From NCBI GenBank assembly GCA_946629405.1, contig CAMOXW010000199.1, positions 1 through 5,961 of the forward strand: a stretch of 5,961 nucleotides of DNA. The letters are read 5' to 3'. The DNA comes from an uncultured Ruminococcus sp. (GTDB taxonomy: Bacteria; Bacillota_A; Clostridia; Oscillospirales; Ruminococcaceae). The notes under the pieces were generated by a model, which was not told where the DNA came from, made no database searches, and saw only the letters and a program-made list of their open reading frames with translations. Made by a program: the position numbers and the translations under genes. Shown one piece after another: positions 1-3,932 of the stretch (the stretch's first letter is position 1; each line of letters starts with the position of its first letter).

Positions 1-58
1 CGTCGAGGATGTACCATGTGCGTGTTACTTCAGCAGGTTTTGCCAGTGTAGTAGACAT
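1..58 (-). CDS. rplM: 50S ribosomal protein L13, N-terminal 19 codons (partial)
   Basis: Reading leftward from the ATG at 58-56 gives MSTTLAKPAEVTRTWYILD before the window ends. This matches the well-known start of bacterial L13 (MST-x-LAKPAEV-x-R-x-W-Y-x-x-D), an early-assembling large-subunit protein of roughly 145 residues, so most of the gene lies beyond the left edge. The start is fixed by a GGAGG at 67-71, eight bases upstream, and by family homology at the first residue. In Firmicutes rplM is normally followed by rpsI (S9), which would be further left. A perfect sigma-A promoter lies 67 bases upstream of the start codon. Confidence is high despite the short piece because the motif is so conserved. 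Confidence 0.9.
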   Translation of the reverse strand, partial: MSTTLAKPAEVTRTWYILD

Positions 59-84
59 ATTTTATTCCTCCGTAGATTTATTTT

Positions 85-113
85 CGTCGGGGGATTTTTA
101 CGAATTCCCGACA
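85..113 (-). promoter_or_regulatory. Stem-loop in the rplM leader, candidate L13 leader
   Basis: The minus-strand RNA can pair GUCGGG (107-112) with CCCGAC (86-91) across a 15-base loop, extendable by a U-G pair at 113/85. It starts only a few bases after the predicted transcription start and ends 13 bases before the GGAGG of rplM. Firmicutes rplM mRNAs are known to carry a structured L13 leader thought to mediate autoregulation. The position and promoter-proximal hairpin agree with that, but I cannot verify a match to the family model from sequence reading alone. Confidence 0.5.
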
Positions 114-124
114 GTGCAAGATTT

Positions 125-153
125 ATTATACACGATGTTTGTGGAATTGTCAA
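125..153 (-). promoter_or_regulatory. Consensus sigma-A promoter of rplM
   Basis: On the minus strand TTGACA (148-153) and TATAAT (125-130) are both perfect consensus and separated by exactly 17 bases. The predicted transcription start is near 118, giving a leader of about 60 bases before the rplM ATG. A strong housekeeping promoter fits a ribosomal protein operon. Confidence 0.88.
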
Positions 154-188
154 GAGGAAATCCGGATTTTTTTTAATATATAATCCAC

Positions 189-233
189 TTTCTCTTTGAT
201 TCTCTCGCATATTCTCTCTTTCTCTCGCGTTCT
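189..233. repeat. Pyrimidine/purine tract with a 20-bp-spaced direct repeat
   Basis: The plus strand is almost all C and T here, broken by a few GC steps; the minus strand is correspondingly purine-rich (GAGAGAAAGAGAG). The nonamer TTCTCTCGC occurs at 200-208 and again at 220-228. The tract lies upstream of the rplM -35 box and downstream of the terminator at 262-303. It has no recognised function and may be simple low-complexity spacer. Confidence 0.4.
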
Positions 234-261
234 CACGTTTCATTTCATTTTGCAGGTGTAG

Positions 262-303
262 AAAAAAGCAGTCCTTTTGCACGAGATTATGTGCAAAAAG
301 ACT
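262..303 (-). terminator. Rho-independent terminator (minus strand)
   Basis: Bases 291-303 and 270-282 form a 13-pair stem with one mismatch (274/299) around an 8-base loop, and on the minus strand the stem is followed after two bases by six Ts (262-267). It lies 10 bases beyond the TAA of the truncated reading frame at 313-576 and separates it from the rplM promoter. Confidence 0.82.
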
Positions 304-312
304 ATAGCTGCT

Positions 313-576
313 TTAAAACAGGGATTCCTCTGTTATGCAGTCAAAATATTGGATGTAATCTTCAAAGTTGTTTTCAGGAGATGAAAAAGTTATCTCGAAG
401 ATGTACTTTCCGGCTGTTTTTAAAGCATAGGTATTGTATACGCCAACACCGTTACTGCTCAAAACAGCCGAAAAATAGAGATATTCATCTTTGCCGAGAT
501 TGAACGATCTGATCTCAGATATATCACTGTAATCCGGGTTGGAAAAAAGGCTATTTCTTATAATCTCGGCTGCCAG
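313..576 (-). pseudogene. 3' remnant of an unidentified gene
   Basis: An open minus-strand frame of 87 codons runs from just inside an in-frame TAA (577-579) to a TAA at 313-315. It has no ATG or GTG and no Shine-Dalgarno, so it is not an intact gene. The translation reads like real protein: an NPDYSDISEIRSFNLGKDEY segment, then LYFSAVLSSNGVGVYNTYAL, then GKYIFEITFSSPENNFEDY, ending FDCITEESLF. The last part (hydrophobic strand, a TFSSPE-type turn, amphipathic helix, short final strand) resembles the C-terminal edge of PsbP/Mog1-like alpha-beta proteins or small secreted lipoproteins; that is a guess from pattern only. A strong terminator follows 10 bases after the stop, supporting a genuine gene end. 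The 5' boundary falls at the hairpin following the lipoprotein stop, suggesting the front of the gene was deleted or replaced. Confidence 0.6.
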
Positions 577-590
577 TTACAGCAGCCGAG
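565..590 (-). terminator. GC-rich hairpin just after the lipoprotein stop, weak terminator
   Basis: A perfect 9-bp stem (582-590 with 565-573, CTCGGCTGC/GCAGCCGAG) with an 8-base loop sits eight bases downstream of the lipoprotein stop codon. The position is that of an intrinsic terminator, but the sequence immediately 3' on the minus strand is ATTATAAG, not a T run; six Ts occur only about 16 bases later. It may be a decayed terminator or an mRNA 3'-end stabiliser. Confidence 0.45.
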
Positions 591-598
591 CTTGCGAT

Positions 599-1705
599 TT
601 ACTTCAATTCATCGTCAACTATCCAGATATGTCCATACGAAAACTCACCTAAATTAGACGATACTATCTTCAATGTCTGTGCATTGCTGACATCACATTC
701 AAAAGGGATCATTCTGCTCTGACGATTTATTCCGGTACACTCAAAAACAAGCTCATCATCTGCATATATCTCTATATTCATTGAGGTATTGCTTCCGGTT
801 TTTTCAGATGCAGCAATATAGCCGGACAAATTGCTGTACTGCTTGTTCAGATTGTAAAGTACAAATCCACTATATGATGCATCAAGGAACTGGCAGCCAT
901 TATGCAGCTCTCCGTATGAATCCCTGGACAGGTCTGCTATATTATCATAATTTGAAGAATCAATCACAACAAGCTCATTCAGCCTGTGGATTTCTTTACA
1001 TTCAGCAGGCTTTTCGGCTTTTTCAAATTCAGATTCTACAAGGAACAGCCATCCATAAGAAAATTCTCCGCTGTTTGAGGTCTTGATCTCAAGATGCTTG
1101 ACACCTCTCAGGTCAATATCTATATTCTGCGGCGCCTTCTGGCGTGTCATATCTGTAATTGAATATATCTTTTTGCCGTCAGCAAAAAAAGCCACATTCA
1201 TTTTTGCTCCGCTGCCTGTTCTGTCAGAGGTAACAAGCTTTGCGCTGTAGCCTTCAAATCTGCCGTCCAGATCATACTTTACAAACGCATTATACGAAGC
1301 GTCCATAAAAGCAATGTTGGATAAATAAGTATTACCGTATGAATCCTTGATACCTTCATCTTCAATTGAAAAATGCGATTCACCTATCGCGTGCATATCA
1401 CAAATTTCAATTGTAGGACCTTTAGTTCCTTTGGCGGCTACTGTTGTCGCAACAGTCGTCGTTGTCGTGGTAGTGGTCGTGGTCTTTTTTGTAGTGGTAG
1501 TCGTGACCTTGCGGACATTCGTTGCAGTTTCGTGCTGAGTGTTCTTCGTGTCCGGTTCATCTTCAAGCTCATTCACGATCGCGCTCTGGCTCTTTTCTGT
1601 GGTCTCCGCAGTCGTGCTGCCCTCAGCGGTATTGCCGCAGGCTGTCAGCGCGGATAATCCGGTCAGCGCCGCAAGCAGTCCCGCTATCGCCTTCCTGATA
1701 TTCAT
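599..1705 (-). CDS. Lipoprotein with Thr-rich linker and two tandem NPCBM-like domains
   Basis: The 368-residue product has a lipoprotein signal peptide with lipobox LTAC and lipidation Cys23, then an acidic/polar spacer and a threonine-rich linker (about 67-90), and two copies of one domain. Copy 1 covers about 99-223 and copy 2 about 243-368. They align at a constant 140-residue offset: DASY (135, 275), TGS (163, 303), MN (169, 309), RQ (188, 328) and GEFSYG (213, 353); I count 32 identities over residues 131-220 against 271-360. The pattern of a mostly beta fold with DG turns resembles NPCBM/jelly-roll carbohydrate-binding modules, but I do not recognise a specific family and no catalytic motif is visible. 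The start is supported by AAGGAGG seven bases upstream. The gene lies 98 bases downstream of the GH9 gene on the same strand, with its own likely promoter. Sampled rows are near 37% GC against 47-52% in the neighbours, hinting at separate origin. Binding of plant polysaccharide at the cell surface is inference. Confidence 0.8.
   Translation of the reverse strand: MNIRKAIAGLLAALTGLSALTACGNTAEGSTTAETTEKSQSAIVNELEDEPDTKNTQHETATNVRKVTTTTTKKTTTTTTTTTTVATTVAAKGTKGPTIEICDMHAIGESHFSIEDEGIKDSYGNTYLSNIAFMDASYNAFVKYDLDGRFEGYSAKLVTSDRTGSGAKMNVAFFADGKKIYSITDMTRQKAPQNIDIDLRGVKHLEIKTSNSGEFSYGWLFLVESEFEKAEKPAECKEIHRLNELVVIDSSNYDNIADLSRDSYGELHNGCQFLDASYSGFVLYNLNKQYSNLSGYIAASEKTGSNTSMNIEIYADDELVFECTGINRQSRMIPFECDVSNAQTLKIVSSNLGEFSYGHIWIVDDELK
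1436..1504 (-). repeat. Threonine-codon repeat (lipoprotein linker)
   Basis: This is a run of AC-N codons, read as GTN on the plus strand, encoding almost pure threonine broken by two lysines and a VA step. Synonymous codons are mixed, which is typical of Thr-rich, probably O-glycosylated linkers in ruminococcal surface proteins. It is a low-complexity coding repeat and a plausible site of slippage or recombination with the similar tract at 2017-2121. Confidence 0.85.
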
Positions 1706-1740
1706 CCCAATTCCTCCTTGCTGCGATAATTCATGCTTTA

Positions 1741-1769
1741 ATTATACTGCATCCGGTATGAGAATTCAA
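1741..1769 (-). promoter_or_regulatory. Probable sigma-A promoter of the lipoprotein gene
   Basis: On the minus strand TATAAT (1741-1746) is preceded at exactly 17 bases by TTGAAT (1764-1769), a four-of-six -35 match. A start near 1734 would give a leader of about 28 bases containing the AAGGAGG. A small inverted repeat, ATTGT-2-ACAAT (1782-1793), lies just upstream of the -35 box and could be an operator half-site pair, though it is AT-rich and short. I see no terminator after the GH9 stop, so read-through from GH9 is also possible. Confidence 0.65.
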
Positions 1770-1803
1770 GCCTCGCATCAAATTGTTTACAATATATCTA
1801 TAA

Positions 1804-3600
1804 TTACAGCGGAAGCTTACCCACAAGTCCGAGCTTATACTGCTGTATCGCAAGCGCATCCTTGTTGGTAATACCGGGGACGCCGTCAACGTCAGCATTC
1901 TTCTCACCGCGGGCAGTAATTCCGTCGGGCTTGCCGGCTCCGTACTTGTCAGGGTTGGACACTGACTGCATAACAAGTACCGCATCAGCCATATTGACCT
2001 GTTTATCGTCGTTTGCATCGCCGTAGACAATGTCTTCGTCAGGCTGTGTTGTGGTGGTATCAGTCGTTGAAACAGTTGTAGTCGTTGTCGTTGTTGTAGT
2101 CGTTGTGGTTGTTGTGGTGGTAATAATGGGTCCGCTGCCGTTTGCAGCAGCTATTTCCTCGGGATATACCGTCACCTCGTCACCTATCTCCGCAACGACC
2201 TGACCTGTCCCGAATTCATGGTAAAGTCCTACGGCAGCTCCGACAAGTCCTACCTGATAGTCAAGTGCTACCTCGTTTGAGGTCGCGTCCTTGGCGTCAT
2301 ACTTGCGGAATGTGGAGAAATCCTGACCCGTAGGTCCGCCGCAGAGTGCGCCGTAAAGCACATGGCTCGTGGGTACGCTTGCGTAATTGCCGTCCCAGCT
2401 GTTCCACTGTGACCAGCCATCGTCCACATACAGCCCGGAAGCTGCACGGTGGTGGGGCGAGGTCGCGGAAACGTCGTTATATCCCACAACAAGGCATACG
2501 TTGGCATTATTGTCGCCGAGCACCATGTTCATCTGCTTCTTGCACCAGTCTCCGAAGTCTGCCCCGGACTTTTCCTTGTACTTTGTAGCCACAAGAGCGC
2601 AGGTCTGCATGAGGGTATTATGGCGCGCACTGCCCCAGCTGTTCATGATGTAGAACTGGTTCTGGTTAGCATTCACAACGCTGCTGATATAGTTCACCGG
2701 AGCCGTCCAGTTTCCCGTAATTTCGGCGTTAATCAGTGCAGCACCAAGCCATACTCCTCCGTAATAATAGTCATTCACCCAGTCATTCGTGCCGCTTGTA
2801 TCCTTGCTGTTGGCATCAAGATAGGGCTGTTCTTTGGTCGCAAGATACAGCCAGCCTGCCGCCCACGCGATGTCGTCCTCGACACTCTTGTCGGAATAGG
2901 TCATCTGGTCATAGGTCATTGTGCGGTATTTCGCTGCAAAATCGTAGAGAGCCCTTGCGTATTTCAGGTCCTCCTCATTGCCGAAGTTGATGTAATTCTG
3001 GGCAAGCGCGGCAGCATACTGCGCGGCAACGTCACTCGCGCCGCTGGAGGTGGAATATGTCTCGTCGGCATAGCGTGAATCCATGAGCTCCGGAGCGCGC
3101 CATTTGCCGTGGTCCTTGCCGTCATCGCCTATCTCGTAAACGAAATTCGTAACATTTCCGGAGCCGTCAAGTGTTGTGCTTGCCTTCATAAAGCGAGCAA
3201 ATTCGTCCGTAATGTCCTGTAAATGGGCGTATGTGCCGGTCTTCTGGAATTCATCCTTGTACTCATAGTACATCCAGCCGAGGGTCGAAGCCGTAAATCC
3301 CTCGGTCAGGCCGCAGATGATACCGTCGCCGGCATCGTGGAAGCCGTAGGGTACAACATCATCCTTGTGGCAGTCATCACGCCATGAGAAATGCGACTTT
3401 TCGCCTGCACCCGCGCCGCAGTAGTTTGCGTCATAGAAGTAGAGTGAGTATTGCAGGAGCCTTGCATAGTTGTCAAGGTCGAGGTCTGCCGCAGACGCAG
3501 AGGGCGCGGATATCGCTGCTGCCGGGAGCGAAGCTGCTGCAATTGCCGCAGCGAGGGCAGCGGCGGTGAACTTTCTTTTGTGTTCGTGTTTTTTTAGCAT
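1804..3600 (-). CDS. Secreted GH9 endoglucanase-type enzyme with C-terminal type I dockerin
   Basis: The 598-residue protein has a signal peptide (KKHEHKRK, then an Ala-rich core; likely cleavage after SASA, residue 37), a GH9 catalytic domain (about 40-470), a poly-Thr linker (about 494-528) and a dockerin (about 525-598). GH9 hallmarks are present: GFHDAGD with catalytic base candidates Asp89/Asp92, SPHHRAASG (PHHR at 382-385) and NEVALDY with proton donor Glu443. GH9 enzymes hydrolyse beta-1,4-glucosidic bonds, usually of cellulose, by inversion. No Ig-like or CBM3c module flanks the catalytic domain. The first dockerin repeat has ideal calcium-ligand spacing (D-A-N-D-D-K-Q-V-N-M-A-D); the second is D-V-D-G-V-P-G-I-T-N-K-D. 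I chose the ATG at 3598-3600 because GGAGG (3609-3613) lies eight bases upstream; the in-frame ATGs at 3615 and 3606 are badly spaced from it. The dockerin implies assembly on a scaffoldin cohesin outside the cell. Confidence 0.95.
   Translation of the reverse strand: MLKKHEHKRKFTAAALAAAIAAASLPAAAISAPSASAADLDLDNYARLLQYSLYFYDANYCGAGAGEKSHFSWRDDCHKDDVVPYGFHDAGDGIICGLTEGFTASTLGWMYYEYKDEFQKTGTYAHLQDITDEFARFMKASTTLDGSGNVTNFVYEIGDDGKDHGKWRAPELMDSRYADETYSTSSGASDVAAQYAAALAQNYINFGNEEDLKYARALYDFAAKYRTMTYDQMTYSDKSVEDDIAWAAGWLYLATKEQPYLDANSKDTSGTNDWVNDYYYGGVWLGAALINAEITGNWTAPVNYISSVVNANQNQFYIMNSWGSARHNTLMQTCALVATKYKEKSGADFGDWCKKQMNMVLGDNNANVCLVVGYNDVSATSPHHRAASGLYVDDGWSQWNSWDGNYASVPTSHVLYGALCGGPTGQDFSTFRKYDAKDATSNEVALDYQVGLVGAAVGLYHEFGTGQVVAEIGDEVTVYPEEIAAANGSGPIITTTTTTTTTTTTTTTTVSTTDTTTTQPDEDIVYGDANDDKQVNMADAVLVMQSVSNPDKYGAGKPDGITARGEKNADVDGVPGITNKDALAIQQYKLGLVGKLPL
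2017..2121 (-). repeat. Threonine-codon repeat (GH9 linker)
   Basis: About 35 codons are nearly all threonine (21 uninterrupted), ending with a VSTTDTTTTQP segment before the dockerin. The plus strand reads as a GTN/GTT repeat. Such linkers separate catalytic and dockerin modules in ruminococcal cellulosomal enzymes. The tract resembles the one in the neighbouring lipoprotein. Confidence 0.88.
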
Positions 3601-3608
3601 AATCATGT

Positions 3609-3613
3609 CCTCC
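3609..3613 (-). promoter_or_regulatory. Ribosome binding site that sets the GH9 start
   Basis: The GGAGG lies inside the longer possible reading frame, immediately after the upstream ATG at 3613-3615. It is two bases from the ATG at 3604-3606 and eight bases from the ATG at 3598-3600. Only the last has normal spacing, and it is followed at once by the basic n-region of the signal peptide. Confidence 0.8.
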
Positions 3614-3620
3614 ATAAACT

Positions 3621-3647
3621 GAGAGGCGCAGAGGGGTACACCTCTCC
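3621..3647 (-). promoter_or_regulatory. GH9 mRNA leader with two mutually exclusive small hairpins
   Basis: In the minus-strand RNA the segment GGAGAGG (3641-3647) can pair with CCUCU (3630-3634, five pairs, six-base loop) or with CCUCUC (3621-3626, six pairs, 14-base loop), but not both. The CCUCU stretch could also pair weakly with the GGAGG at 3609-3613. The structure is short and its relevance is uncertain. Confidence 0.35.
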
Positions 3648-3653
3648 AATATT

Positions 3654-3667
3654 ATTATATAATTATA
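3654..3667 (-). promoter_or_regulatory. Tandem -10 boxes upstream of the GH9 gene
   Basis: Two perfect TATAAT hexamers lie on the minus strand at 3662-3667 and 3654-3659, two bases apart. Neither has a recognisable TTGACA-like -35 element at 16-18 bases; the upstream sequence is simply AT-rich. This would fit a promoter that needs an activator, as expected for a substrate-regulated cellulase gene, but that is inference. The leader would be about 50 bases. Confidence 0.55.
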
Positions 3668-3764
3668 GCACAAAATATTGATATTTGGTGAACAAATTAT
3701 GTACAAACCGAAATTTCAGCATAGAGCGCAAAAAAATTTCCTCTAATTGGTGATATTAACGAAA

Positions 3765-3787
3765 AGGCACACCTTAAAGGTGTGCCT
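3765..3787 (-). terminator. Orphan minus-strand terminator
   Basis: A perfect 10-bp stem (3765-3774 with 3778-3787, AGGCACACCT/AGGTGTGCCT) with a 3-base loop is followed on the minus strand by TTTCGTT, a short but T-rich tail. On the plus strand the stem is followed by GAATATATTC, so it suits leftward transcription. No intact minus-strand gene precedes it; it lies 16 bases past the TGA of the remnant frame at 3804-3950. Confidence 0.6.
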
Positions 3788-3859
3788 GAATATATTCTGA
3801 TGCTCAGTCGCTTGTAAGCGTATCAAGTATCACTTTCCCTTCCGCAAGCGGACAAAATA

Positions 3860-3888
3860 TTGACAACCTGCCCTCCCGGATATATAAT
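3860..3888 (+). promoter_or_regulatory. Consensus sigma-A promoter of the GDPD gene
   Basis: TTGACA (3860-3865) and TATAAT (3883-3888) are both perfect and separated by exactly 17 bases. The predicted start is near 3895, giving a leader of about 38 bases. It is as close to consensus as the rplM promoter in this window, so constitutive strong transcription is expected unless a repressor acts. Confidence 0.88.
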
Positions 3889-3893
3889 AATAG

Positions 3894-3910
3894 TACGGAC
3901 TCATTCCGTA
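3894..3910 (+). promoter_or_regulatory. Hairpin at the predicted 5' end of the GDPD mRNA
   Basis: TACGGA (3894-3899) and TCCGTA (3905-3910) form a 6-bp stem around a 5-base loop, starting at the predicted transcription start. It could protect the mRNA 5' end or, as DNA, act as an operator overlapping the start site. Confidence 0.4.
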
Positions 3911-3932
3911 ATCCCAACCCGAAGTGATATTT

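Noticed and set aside
25..282. 85-codon minus-strand frame rich in Arg and Glu (KRENARERENMREN).
   Set aside because: It spans the terminator loop, the purine tract, the rplM promoter and the rplM start in another frame, has no Shine-Dalgarno, and its Arg/Glu richness is simply the translation of the GA-rich tract.
291..503. 70-codon plus-strand frame.
   Set aside because: It is antisense to the protein-like remnant at 313-576, starts inside the terminator stem and has no ribosome binding site.
1706..1803. Search for a terminator or small gene between GH9 and the lipoprotein gene.
   Set aside because: Only a promoter and a short AT inverted repeat are visible; no GC-rich stem with a T tail and no start with a ribosome binding site.
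1443..2125. GT-rich plus-strand repeats that look like a microsatellite or short-repeat array.
   Set aside because: They are in frame with threonine codons of two real genes, with mixed third bases; there are no spacers, so they are not CRISPR or a non-coding array.
2449..3078. 209-codon plus-strand frame antisense to the GH9 gene.
   Set aside because: Long antisense frames are expected opposite a gene of this composition; it has no recognisable domain and no Shine-Dalgarno, while the minus-strand GH9 assignment is secure.
3924..3932. GTG at 3924 as the GDPD start.
   Set aside because: No Shine-Dalgarno precedes it and it adds only three residues; the ATG at 3933 has at least weak GAAGTG complementarity at usable spacing.
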